NCBI GenBank assembly: GCA_947085405.1
Contig: CAMTWO010000019.1
Location: 38,972-102,971, forward strand
From: JASEGV01 sp947085405
GTDB lineage: Bacteria > Bacteroidota > Ignavibacteria > UBA10030 > BY39
Direction of reading: 5' to 3'
Length of the DNA stretch: 64,000 nt
Shown here: positions 44,339 to 52,433 of the stretch, in pieces
Numbering within the stretch: position 1 is the stretch's first letter
Layout of the letters: every line of letters begins with the position of its first letter
Position numbers and translations under genes: made by a program
The notes under the pieces: model-generated
What the model was told of the DNA's origin: nothing
Seen by the model: only the letters and a program-made list of their open reading frames with translations
Database searches by the model: none

Positions 44339-44441
44339 GGCTAACGTATTGGCAAAAACTGAAATTGCGGAACGAATTATGATAAATAAATTTAATATGA
44401 GTGGAGCAATTTTTCACTTTACAGTTTTTGCCTTGTTAGCT
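44339..44441 (-). repeat. attC-like site 3
   Basis: Minus strand: R'' AGCTAAC (44441-44435), 2 bases, L'' GGCAAAAACTG (44432-44422), 60-base loop, L' CAGTTTTTGCC (44361-44351), 5 bases, R' GTTAGCC (44345-44339). L''/L' pair perfectly over 11 bases and the 2-versus-5 spacer asymmetry matches integron attC design. R'' and L'' overlap the end of the zinc-ribbon protein gene. Confidence 0.75.
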
Positions 44442-44911
44442 GACGTTGTTTTGCGTAACCGTTGCAGTTTATCTTTTGCTTCATCTATTGCCATAAATAT
44501 CGTTTCACCGTCTGAGATGCGTACTACGTGTTTACAATTAATGCAAAACAGACCTGGTCTGGAATGTCCAGATGCATCTTTATATAAGGCATAATTACTC
44601 AATAATTTTTGACACGTAGGGCAATATGGATTTAGATTGTTATCCCAATAAATACCGAATGAAATAAACAATTTATCTTTTAACTTATTACGGAGATAAA
44701 AAATATATGACACTGCTAATATTAGTGATGACAGCAATAGTAACGGTAATATTACTACGACTGACTTTGGCACCGTTGAAATTACAATATCTGCCATTGG
44801 GTCTCGGATGGAAAGCCAAATTGTTACCAACATTGTAACAAGTCCTGATACAAGGACTGTTAATATTGTTGTTATGGAAATTGTTTTCAGTTGATCTATT
44901 ATCTTAGCCAT
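44414..44911 (-). CDS. Two-TM membrane protein with cytoplasmic zinc ribbon
   Basis: 165 aa from ATG 44911 (MAKIIDQLKTIS). Two transmembrane helices (about 15-35 and 52-72), then a zinc-ribbon with CPTC and CINC pairs (YCPTCQKLLSNYALYKD, LFCINCKHVVRISDGE). Cargo of cassette 3: it starts 30 bases after R' of the previous site and its last codons lie in attC-like site 3. Family not recognised; typical of integron cassette hypotheticals. Confidence 0.75.
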   Translation of the reverse strand: MAKIIDQLKTISITTILTVLVSGLVTMLVTIWLSIRDPMADIVISTVPKSVVVILPLLLLSSLILAVSYIFYLRNKLKDKLFISFGIYWDNNLNPYCPTCQKLLSNYALYKDASGHSRPGLFCINCKHVVRISDGETIFMAIDEAKDKLQRLRKTTSANKAKTVK

Positions 44912-44940
44912 AATAAAACCTTGGACGCAAAACAATGTTC

Positions 44941-45111
44941 AGCTAACGGTGGGGCGGATGAGCGAAGTGTCCCCCGCAGGGGGACATTTATGCTTCAGCC
45001 GTTCATCCGCTTGATAGCCGAAGTGTCGCTTCGTATTTCTAATATATTTTATAGTAATCATAACTTTTTATTTACAGGCTGAAGCATTGCTCATCCGCCC
45101 CACCGATAGCC
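44941..45111 (-). repeat. attC-like site 2
   Basis: Minus strand: R'' GGCTATC (45111-45105), L'' GGTGGGGCGGATGAGC (45104-45089) pairs perfectly over 16 bases with L' at 44963-44948, then R' GTTAGCT (44947-44941). Inner pair GGCTGAAGCA/TGCTTCAGCC extends the stem; a GTCCCCC-GCA-GGGGGAC hairpin is inserted on one arm (44969-44985). Confidence 0.75.
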
Positions 45112-45141
45112 AAAATGGAGCGAAGCGACATTTTGGCTATC
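45105..45141 (-). repeat. Empty cassette (no gene) between sites 1 and 2
   Basis: On the minus strand the cassette opens GATAGCCAAAATG and, 11 bases later, reaches its own R'' extension CATTTTGGCTATC, a perfect 13-bp inverted repeat. There is no room for a gene. It has GAT/ATC in place of the GTT/AAC triplets on both sides. Confidence 0.6.
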
Positions 45142-45315
45142 GTCTCGCAAAACACCGCAGTGCCGTTGCGAACACTCAAACGATGCGCCGACCCGCCGCT
45201 GTCAAGAGACAAATTCCTTGCGGCGGGAGGCGCAAACCAAACGTGAGCAACAGCATTGAGCGACAAAAATAATTCATTTTCAAAAGATGGAGCGTCGGTG
45301 TTTTGCTTGTTAGTT
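45135..45315 (-). repeat. attC-like site 1
   Basis: Minus strand: R'' AACTAAC (45315-45309), 2 bases, L'' GCAAAACACCG (45306-45296), L' CGGTGTTTTGC (45157-45147), 5 bases, R' GATAGCC (45141-45135). Contains an inner CCCGCCGC/GCGGCGGG stem. Starts 14 bases after the stop of the long IPT-repeat protein (extended R'' begins within 5 bases). Confidence 0.75.
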
Positions 45316-45329
45316 GCAGTTGCCCGTTC

Positions 45330-48300
45330 TTATCTTAGGAGTACCATCTTCTTCACTTCCACAAATCGCTTCGATGCATCATCCACTTGAGTTGCTTCGA
45401 GTCTATAGAAATACATGCCAGACGATGACTCAGCCTGCCATTGCACTTCGTGATAGCCCGTCTCCTTCTCGCCATCTACAAGTTCACTCACCACCTGCCC
45501 CAATAAATTATAGATCGCCAGCCTTACCACACTTCTTGCAGGTAAACCGTATCTGATCGACGTTGTTGGGTTGAAGGGGTTGGGGTAGTTCTGGTGTAGC
45601 TGATATTCTTTGGGAATAACGCTGTATAAAGAAGACACCGATGTAATTGTGTCTGAAGTGCGGAATCTAAATGTGTCAGGCGAAACAACGCTGGTGAAGC
45701 CATCTGTAGCATTTACTGTCCATGAATAGATCGATGCAACCTGCAGTCGGGACATTATATCAAGAGAGGCGGTTGTGTCACTGATGTTAGACATTATGGT
45801 ATCAATAGATACTCCTGTCATGCGCAATGTATATTTCACCGTATCGGACGGGTCTGGGTCAACTGACCTACGCCATCGGAAAACAAGAGGTACACTGGGG
45901 ATGGTCAGTTTCACCGTATCTCCATTTGCTGGTTGCACCAAACGAACTGCGCTTGGTGGATTATTCACGACTCGGAATGTAACAGAACCTGACGTGCCGC
46001 CGCCTGGAGTTGCATTGGTCACCGAAAAATTCCTCGCACCTGTGTCAGCAAGTGCTGAGATGGTGATATTCGCTGTCAAGCTTGTGGAGTTATTGACTGT
46101 AGTTGAGTTCACGGTGATGCCTGTACCCACATTGACTGAGCTGACACTACTGATGAAATTTGACCCTGTGAAATTTACGTTGAGCGTTTGCCCCCTCGTA
46201 CCGGATGTAGGGGAGATGCTTGCTAGTGTTGGTGCTGGATTGTTCACTCTGAAGGTTTGAGCCGTCGATGTTCCACCGCCCGGAGTTGCATTCGAGACTG
46301 AGAAACTGCGGGCCCCAGTATCGGCCGATGCTGTGATGGTGATTCTTGCCGTCAAACTTGTGTCACCACTGACAGTCAGGGGAGGAATCACGGTAATGCC
46401 ATTGCCAACATTAACTGAACTTGTTCCGCTGATAAAGTTCGTTCCCCTGAAGGTTACGTACAGTGTATCTAGCCTATTGCCTGTGTTCGGTGAAATACTT
46501 GTCAAAGTCGGAACAGGGTTATTAATCGAGAATGTTTGGTTACCAGAAGTGCCACCGCCAGGACTACTATTCGTCACCGAGAAATTTCGCGCCCCTGTCG
46601 TTGCATTCGCACCGATCATGATGTTAACGGTTAAGCTATCCGAGGTATGAACGGTCGTGCTATTGATTGTTATACCTGCGCCAACGTTGGCAGTGCTCAC
46701 TCCACTAATGAAATTTGTCCCCTTAAAGCCGACATTTAGTACTTGTAAACGTTCTCCATTTGTTGGTGATATTCTGGTTAACGTCGGTTCTGGATTGTTG
46801 ACCGTGAACGTAAAGGTAACCGTTCCTCCAGCGGGAGGTGCATTGGTTATAGAAACAGTTCTTGCTTCAGTTGCGGCGGTTGATGCAATTGTAATATTAG
46901 CAGTCAACTGGGTTGAACCCGTGAATGTTAAACTATTGACTGTAATTCCCGTACCAAAGTTTACGGTAGTAACACCGGAAATGAAATTACCACCTATCAC
47001 TGTCACGTTAAGTGTTTGCAGTCTGGTCCCGCTTGTAGGTGATGCACTCGTAAATGTCGGTTCTGGATTGTTGACCGTGAACGTAAAGGTAACCGTTCCT
47101 CCAGCGGGAGGTGCATTGGTTATAGAAACAGTTCTTGCTCCAGTTGCGGCGGTTGATGCAATTGTAATATTAGCAGTCAACTGGGTTGAACCCGTGAATG
47201 TTAAGCTATTGACTGTAATTCCCGCACCGAAATCCACGGTAGTAACACCGGAGATGAAATTATTACCTACAACTGTCACATTAAGTGTTTGCAGCCTGTT
47301 TCCGTTATTAGGTGATGCACTCGTAAATGTCGGTGCTGGATTGATGACCGTGAAGGCACTCGAAAGGGTTCCGGTTCCTCCTCCAGGAGGGCCGTTCGTA
47401 GCCGAAACGCTGCGGGCGCCTGTAGCAGCGGTCGCAGCTATTGTGATGTTAGCTATTATTTGGGTTGAAGAATTCACAGTGACAGAATTCACGGTGATCT
47501 CTGACCCAAAGCTAACAGACGTCTCGCCTGAGATGAAGCCCGATCCATTGATTGTTACATTAAGTGTCTGTAAACGATTACCTGCCGCAGGCGAAATGCT
47601 CGAAATGGTCGGGATTGGATTGACCGGAACATTTCCAAACTGCGCGAAGTAGTCTTGAAACTTGCCGCCCATCTCAGTGAACTTTCCCGTAGCGAGAACA
47701 AAAGATCTCGTTACAAGCAAATCATAAACGTGACCATAGTTCGGCCAATCAACCGGTCCAGCACTCGGGCTCCAACCAGTCGGTATCCCCGTGATTGCGT
47801 GAATTGAGGCCACGTAGTTGCGCGTGTATCCTCCAATGTTTGTAAACTGACCTGCCACATATACTGTGTCTCCAAGAATCCTTACTTTTTCCACAATGCC
47901 ATTTGAATTGGGATTCCAGCCGGTGGGTGAGCCCGTATTAACATCGACACTAGCTAATCTATTTCTCGGTTGGCCCCCGATAGAGGTAAAAGTTCCTCCC
48001 ATGAAGAGGGTTAAGCCACGAATTTCGACTGAATAAACGTCATTATCCCAACTGTCGATGTTCGCATTCCACGAAGTCGCGCTGCCTGTAGCAGCGTCGA
48101 TCGCGGCGATGCCGTACCTTGTCTGTCCGCCGATGCTTGAAAACCAACCGGCCACAAAAACCGTAGAACCACTTACCTTAATGTCGAGGACATCGTAGTT
48201 GGCGTTTGGGTTCCATCCGCTCGGGAATCCTGTTGATGTGTCGAGTGCCGCAATGTATCTTCTGGTTTGGCCGCTTATTGTGCTGAACCACCCACCGACG

Positions 48301-49796
48301 TAGAGGATGGAACCGCTCCCTACAATTGTCCTGACACCGTTGTTCGCGTTTGGGTTCCACGTTCTTAATGTGCCCGTGGATAGATCAAATGCTGCCAGCC
48401 GATTTCTTGTCTGCCCGCTGATGGTCGTAAACTCGCCTCCCACGTAAACAGTTGACCCGTGTATGGCCAGCGCAAGTACTTTTCCGCCGGCATCAGGGTT
48501 CCACGCTGTCGCGCCTGTACTCACTAGGTCTACTGCAGCCAGTCTGTTGCGTAGTTGACCCCCGATACTTCTGAATGCGCCGCCAGCATAGATCAGCGAT
48601 CCGCTGACTGCAAGTGAGTATACATCTGATGGCGCGTGTGCTGTCCAGGACGAGGCATTTCCTGTGCCTAGATCAAGCGCTGCAAGTCTATGTCGTATTT
48701 GTCCACCAACGCTAGTGAAACTTCCGGCCGCATAGATTGCCGATGCTCCGATTCTAATAGACCGCACGATGCCGTTAGCGTTGGGGTTCCAAGCTGTTAC
48801 CACACCACTTGAGGCATCAACTGCGGCGATGTAGTTACGAATTTGCCCACCGATGCTGAGGAAATCTCCGCCAACGTAAATTGTACTACCGCTGACAACA
48901 GCAGTTCGAACTCTCGCATTCGGGTTGGGATTCGAAGAAGTTACATTTCCGGTGCTCGCATCGATTGCAGCGAAATAGTTTCTCACTTGCCCGCCGATGC
49001 TGGTAAACTCCCCACCAGCGTAGACTGTTGAACCGCTTACTGCTAGTGCGAGCACCGTGGCATTGGCGTTAGGATTCCATGCGGTTGCGCTTCCTGTTGT
49101 GGCATCCAAAGCGGCGAGCCTGTTTCGTTGTTGACCTCCGATGGAAGGACCCCATGGGCTCTCCGTGAACTCTCCTCCAACATAAACAACTGATCCGCTC
49201 ACGGCGATTGAATGGATCGTACCGTTGGGGTTTGGATTCCAAGACGACGCATTTCCCGTTGTTGCGTCGACTGCAGCGAGATTGTTCCTTGATTGTCCTC
49301 CTACTCCCGAGAACCTTCCACCGACATAGACGATGGAACCGCTAACAGCGAGTGCGTTGATGTATCTGTAATCGGGCCACCCACCCCCAGTGACATTTGG
49401 ATTCCATGTGGGGTCGACAGTTCCATCCGTGCGGATCTTGGCTATCCTATTTCGAGTCAAGCCGCCAGCGACTGTAAAATCACCGCCCACATACCAATTG
49501 CCAGACGCGTCTGATGCGACCGCGTAAATAGTCCCATTCACTCTTGCGCTTAAGTATCGTAAGTCGGCCTGGCCGGTTGATGTGCTGAGTGCACTCCCGT
49601 GCCAAGTGTTTGGGCCGACATAGCTGAAGTCACCGCCGATATATGCAACCCCTTTTGAATAAGCGACTGCATATACAGTGCCGTTAGTCACCCAAGTGCT
49701 GTCGCGGGGTGTTGTGGGTTGTGCCTTCAAGTTAAGGGAGCCCAGCACGAGCACAAGAGTGCCGATGCACGAAAGAAAGCTTGCATGTAGTTTCAT
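45330..49796 (-). CDS. Giant secreted beta-propeller / IPT-repeat protein with T9SS sorting domain
   Basis: 1488 aa from ATG 49796 (MKLHASFLSC signal peptide to LKAQ). Residues to about 730 form about 14 propeller-blade repeats of the form SGSTVYVGGEFTSIGGQ, RNRLAALDATTG, WNPNAN (two seven-bladed propellers would fit). Then six IPT/TIG repeats of about 90 residues (PTLTSISPTSGTRLQTLNV), a fibronectin-like domain, and the T9SS domain LHQNYPNPFNPTTSIRYGLP ending KKMVLLR. GC looks clearly higher than neighbours, and it is cargo of cassette 1 next to the recombinase, so recent acquisition is likely. Probably an adhesin or surface-layer protein. Confidence 0.85.
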   Translation of the reverse strand: MKLHASFLSCIGTLVLVLGSLNLKAQPTTPRDSTWVTNGTVYAVAYSKGVAYIGGDFSYVGPNTWHGSALSTSTGQADLRYLSARVNGTIYAVASDASGNWYVGGDFTVAGGLTRNRIAKIRTDGTVDPTWNPNVTGGGWPDYRYINALAVSGSIVYVGGRFSGVGGQSRNNLAAVDATTGNASSWNPNPNGTIHSIAVSGSVVYVGGEFTESPWGPSIGGQQRNRLAALDATTGSATAWNPNANATVLALAVSGSTVYAGGEFTSIGGQVRNYFAAIDASTGNVTSSNPNPNARVRTAVVSGSTIYVGGDFLSIGGQIRNYIAAVDASSGVVTAWNPNANGIVRSIRIGASAIYAAGSFTSVGGQIRHRLAALDLGTGNASSWTAHAPSDVYSLAVSGSLIYAGGAFRSIGGQLRNRLAAVDLVSTGATAWNPDAGGKVLALAIHGSTVYVGGEFTTISGQTRNRLAAFDLSTGTLRTWNPNANNGVRTIVGSGSILYVGGWFSTISGQTRRYIAALDTSTGFPSGWNPNANYDVLDIKVSGSTVFVAGWFSSIGGQTRYGIAAIDAATGSATSWNANIDSWDNDVYSVEIRGLTLFMGGTFTSIGGQPRNRLASVDVNTGSPTGWNPNSNGIVEKVRILGDTVYVAGQFTNIGGYTRNYVASIHAITGIPTGWSPSAGPVDWPNYGHVYDLLVTRSFVLATGKFTEMGGKFQDYFAQFGNVPVNPIPTISSISPAAGNRLQTLNVTINGSGFISGETSVSFGSEITVNSVTVNSSTQIIANITIAATAATGARSVSATNGPPGGGTGTLSSAFTVINPAPTFTSASPNNGNRLQTLNVTVVGNNFISGVTTVDFGAGITVNSLTFTGSTQLTANITIASTAATGARTVSITNAPPAGGTVTFTFTVNNPEPTFTSASPTSGTRLQTLNVTVIGGNFISGVTTVNFGTGITVNSLTFTGSTQLTANITIASTAATEARTVSITNAPPAGGTVTFTFTVNNPEPTLTRISPTNGERLQVLNVGFKGTNFISGVSTANVGAGITINSTTVHTSDSLTVNIMIGANATTGARNFSVTNSSPGGGTSGNQTFSINNPVPTLTSISPNTGNRLDTLYVTFRGTNFISGTSSVNVGNGITVIPPLTVSGDTSLTARITITASADTGARSFSVSNATPGGGTSTAQTFRVNNPAPTLASISPTSGTRGQTLNVNFTGSNFISSVSSVNVGTGITVNSTTVNNSTSLTANITISALADTGARNFSVTNATPGGGTSGSVTFRVVNNPPSAVRLVQPANGDTVKLTIPSVPLVFRWRRSVDPDPSDTVKYTLRMTGVSIDTIMSNISDTTASLDIMSRLQVASIYSWTVNATDGFTSVVSPDTFRFRTSDTITSVSSLYSVIPKEYQLHQNYPNPFNPTTSIRYGLPARSVVRLAIYNLLGQVVSELVDGEKETGYHEVQWQAESSSGMYFYRLEATQVDDASKRFVEVKKMVLLR
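46783..47224 (-). repeat. Near-identical internal repeat of two IPT units
   Basis: 169 bp at 46783-46951 recurs at 47056-47224 with two differences (offset 273 bp, 91 codons). Other IPT units in the gene are far more diverged, so this pair is a recent duplication or has been homogenised. Confidence 0.85.
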
Positions 49797-49832
49797 AATG
49801 ATTCTCCTCGAATATTTGTTAAGGGCAATTGC

Positions 49833-49880
49833 AACTAACATCAGTAATAACGCAATATTGCGTTATTACGTGTCTTAGTT
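49833..49880 (-). repeat. attI/attC-like site 0 between recombinase and first cassette
   Basis: Minus strand: R'' AACTAAG (49880-49874), ACAC, a perfect 26-bp palindrome made of GTAATAACGCAAT and its complement (49869-49844), TGAT, R' GTTAGTT (49839-49833). Starts 5 bases after the recombinase stop. The GTTAGTTGCAATTGCCC that begins cassette 1 pairs with the R'' extension GGGCAACTGCAACTAAC at site 1 (one mismatch in 17). Confidence 0.65.
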
Positions 49881-49885
49881 TTAGC

Positions 49886-51043
49886 TTATTTAAGCAATTT
49901 TTGTTTAACATTCTGTATTTTATGTTCGTCTTTTAACGTAAGAAAGTCAAGCGGACTTACTAGCTGTCCAAGCCCTTTGACGCTTACGTGTGTATAGACT
50001 TCTGTAGTCCGTACGCTCTGGTGTCCAAGCAATGCTTGTATATATCTCAAATCAGTTCCGTGCTCGAGCAGATGCGTGGCAAACGAGTGCCGTAACGTGT
50101 GCATTGACACTGGTTTTGTGATACCGCATGCCTGAATCGCTCGTGATAAGACCGCCTGAATACTACGTGCCGCTAAATGTTTATCAACTGTATCGCCAGG
50201 GAACAACCATCCTTTTGTATCGAGCTTATACGTTTTCCAGTATGTTAAAAGTTGTCCTCGCAATGTTTGTGGAAATACAGTATAACGATCCTTTTTTCCT
50301 TTTGCATCACGAATATGAATGAGGTTTCGTTTACCGTCGATATCTTCTATTCGGAGACTTACCAGTTCACTTACACGCAATCCGCTTGCGTATGCCAACA
50401 TCAACATCGTCCGGTGTTTAATGTTTTTAACTGCATTAAATATTCTTACAACTTCATCCTCGTTCAACACATCGGGCAATTTCTTTTCCTTCTGCGGTCG
50501 TGGAAGCTTAACGATCACAAACGGCTTCTTATACAATTCAACATATAAAAATCGTAACGCATTGAAAACCTGATTCACCGTACCTGATGAGAAATTTTTA
50601 TCGTCGATGAGATGCAGAAGATATGTTCTGATTTCATCTGAAGTTATATTTTTCGGGTGTCGAGGTTGTATGTATTGCAAAAACGATCTGATACAGCTCT
50701 TGTACGATTTGATTGTCTTTGCACTATAATTTCTCAGTCTTAAATCTTTCTCAAGCTCTCCAATTCCTTCTTCAGCAAACGTGCTACTATCCTTCGGAAT
50801 AAGTGCCGGATTAATTTCAATCTTCTTGCCTTCAAATATTTTCAAAATCTTTTCTAAAGTATCTTTATCGTTCGGGAAGCTCCATCGTTTTAAATCAGGA
50901 TGCCACCTGTGTCCCGGAATTTTCTTTAACTCGGTAATGGACTCTTTATTATATGGAAAGGATAGACAAATCCGCAACTCGTCTTTCGCCTCTCCTTCAG
51001 GAGTTCCTAAAAAAATCTGAACCAAAGTTATATCGTTTTTCAA
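49886..51043 (-). CDS. Tyrosine recombinase, IntI-related C-terminal domain
   Basis: 385 aa. Residues 1-80 are an extra N-terminal domain (IPGHRWHPDLKRWSFP), 95-180 the SAM-like core-binding domain, and the catalytic domain has R223, K248/K250, H315-x-x-R318, H341 and Y350. The C terminus HTLRHSFATHLLEHGTDLRY to YTHVSVKGLG and SPLDFL is close to integron integrases, but the 30-plus residue IntI-specific insertion before ITKPVSMHTLRHS is absent. It lies at the head of an array of attC-like sites in the same orientation. Alternatively a stand-alone XerC-like recombinase unrelated to the sites. Confidence 0.88.
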   Translation of the reverse strand: MKNDITLVQIFLGTPEGEAKDELRICLSFPYNKESITELKKIPGHRWHPDLKRWSFPNDKDTLEKILKIFEGKKIEINPALIPKDSSTFAEEGIGELEKDLRLRNYSAKTIKSYKSCIRSFLQYIQPRHPKNITSDEIRTYLLHLIDDKNFSSGTVNQVFNALRFLYVELYKKPFVIVKLPRPQKEKKLPDVLNEDEVVRIFNAVKNIKHRTMLMLAYASGLRVSELVSLRIEDIDGKRNLIHIRDAKGKKDRYTVFPQTLRGQLLTYWKTYKLDTKGWLFPGDTVDKHLAARSIQAVLSRAIQACGITKPVSMHTLRHSFATHLLEHGTDLRYIQALLGHQSVRTTEVYTHVSVKGLGQLVSPLDFLTLKDEHKIQNVKQKLLK

Positions 51044-51153
51044 GTTACGCCCGATAATCGGCTTGTTATCAAGCGACTTCGATTCTAATCTTAGCCAAGC
51101 AGTTCCGCTTGTCTGTTTATGTGAATTAATTTGAATAACCGTAAATCCTCTAT

Positions 51154-51191
51154 CTTAAGAACGTTCTACGTTCTTAAGAACGTTCTACGTT
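51154..51191. repeat. 19-bp tandem repeat upstream of the recombinase
   Basis: CTTAAGAACGTTCTACGTT twice in tandem. Each unit contains GAACGTTC and CTTAAG palindromes. The rest of 51044-51378 holds no gene; it contains a 9-base match TTAGTTTTA near 51377-51383 complementary to the recombinase 3' flank, which could be a cassette boundary. Confidence 0.6.
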
Positions 51192-51378
51192 CTAAATTTT
51201 ATCTACTCAAATTTCTACATTTGAACATACGAAAAAATTTTGTTGTTGTCAAGTTTTGTTTTTCGCCTTAGCGATAAGCTTATTATATCAGTTTTCCCAT
51301 AGCTTCGCCCTGTCAGTTACATCCGCTAAATAAGGGATGACTAACCGGGCAATTTAGAACAATTTCTCTAATATAAAA

Positions 51379-51888
51379 CTAACTTAAAACCGGAACTTCA
51401 GCACAACTTCGTATTTGGTCGTGCGATACATCTACTACTACCGAATAATCAATTTCTTTTATCTGGATTCCAACTTTATATTTCGATCCAAATTGTACAA
51501 CCGTTCCCCGATAGCCCGCAAATAATCCGCTTACAATCTCTACCTCATCCTTTAAATAAAATTTTGTGGTTCTTACTGAAACAGGGTTTTCGGTGCGACA
51601 CACCTTTCGTAATAATTCTATCTCGGACGGATTTACAATTGCAACCCTTTTGTTGAACATAACAATCCTCACAATTCCCTGAACGCCAAATACCCGATGG
51701 TGCTCGTTCAACGGGAGATGTGCGAAAACGTAAGATGGAATTAGGGGCACATCAATAAGTCGTTTGCGATCGCTCCATTTATGTAATTCCTTCCGCATCG
51801 GAACGAAGCTTTCAATACCATACAAAGTTAATTGCCGTGCAACCGATTGCTCGTGTCGTGAACGGGTATATAGTGCTATCCAATTCAA
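51379..51888 (-). CDS. NusG-like specialised antiterminator (UpxY/RfaH type)
   Basis: 169 aa. NGN domain NWIALYTRSRHEQSVARQLT, PLIPSYVFAHLPL, and KOW part VEIVSGLFAGYRGTVVQFG. Such paralogues of NusG are recruited to single long operons, mostly polysaccharide clusters in Bacteroidota; no such cluster follows here. The next genes downstream are the recombinase and the cassette array on the same strand, so it could promote read-through of long cassettes (inference). Confidence 0.88.
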   Translation of the reverse strand: MNWIALYTRSRHEQSVARQLTLYGIESFVPMRKELHKWSDRKRLIDVPLIPSYVFAHLPLNEHHRVFGVQGIVRIVMFNKRVAIVNPSEIELLRKVCRTENPVSVRTTKFYLKDEVEIVSGLFAGYRGTVVQFGSKYKVGIQIKEIDYSVVVDVSHDQIRSCAEVPVLS

Positions 51889-51934
51889 AATAATATTTTC
51901 TATCTATATAAATTATAAACAAAAATAATTTCTA

Positions 51935-52077
51935 ATTCAGAACGTTTTAAAACGTTTTACGTTTTTTACGTTCTTTAATTTTCTTCTATCCCACCAGTAA
52001 GCCTTAGGCTTACCAAACCACTCAAACGGCTTGGGTAAAATTAATTAGTTTTATTTTCAATAGCAACTCAAATCCAC
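51935..52077 (-). repeat. Direct repeat flanking the DUF2283 toxin-antitoxin insert, copy 1
   Basis: 143 bp just upstream of the NusG-like gene. Begins with CAGAACGTTTTAAAACGTT and ends CAACTCAAATCCAC. Same as 52962-53087 apart from a 19-base insertion with palindrome GTAAGCCTTAGGCTTAC and a few substitutions. Confidence 0.85.
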
Positions 52078-52148
52078 GGTTATGGATTTATTTATCAGAT
52101 CACCGAATGCCACAATATTACATCTTTAAGACGATTTGAGATAATGGC

Positions 52149-52214
52149 AGCCATCGGTTCGAGTGCAAACAAAGCTTTTCGGTTTGGACTTGAGCCATTT
52201 GCACTGTGTTAGGC
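52149..52214 (-). repeat. attC-like site 5
   Basis: Minus strand: R'' GCCTAAC (52214-52208, perfect RYYYAAC), 2 bases, L'' AGTGCAAA (52205-52198), loop, L' TTTGCACT (52169-52162), 6 bases, R' position GATGGCT (52155-52149). R'' contains the stop codon of the DUF2283 gene. 2-versus-6 spacer asymmetry as in sites 1 and 3. Confidence 0.55.
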
Positions 52215-52433
52215 GACGTGTTTCTTCAGTTCAATTGAGAGAGGTCTTTGCCCTTTCAACGCACTGACTTTTAATATGGAAAAGCCGATAACATTTCCTT
52301 CATTATCTACTTTTTCCATCACAGCATCATTTTCCGTTTCTTTGAAATATCCTGACTTTCGTTCAAAGAGAACTTCAAGATAATCTCCTTCTTTGTCATA
52401 CCAAACTTTTATTGCTTTTATTGCTCTTTCCAT
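52209..52433 (-). CDS. DUF2283 protein, probable antitoxin
   Basis: 74 aa. IKVWYDKEGDYLEVLFERKS, AVMEKVDNEGNVIGFSILKV are the DUF2283 beta hairpin and fold. DUF2283 genes commonly pair with small nuclease-like toxins. Here it overlaps the preceding gene by 16 bases. Confidence 0.85.
   Translation of the reverse strand: MERAIKAIKVWYDKEGDYLEVLFERKSGYFKETENDAVMEKVDNEGNVIGFSILKVSALKGQRPLSIELKKHVA

Noticed and set aside
46657..47652. 331-aa open frame on the plus strand inside the IPT-repeat gene
   Set aside because: It is antisense to the repeat-rich coding strand; its repetitive valine/threonine-rich sequence only mirrors the IPT repeats and has no known domain.
49886..51043. Calling the recombinase a true IntI
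   Set aside because: The IntI-specific insertion is missing, so only relatedness at the C-terminal catalytic part can be claimed.
51044..51378. An additional full attC-like site upstream of the recombinase
   Set aside because: GTTAGTC and GTTAGTT words occur (near 51340 and 51377) but no convincing L-arm pairing could be found.
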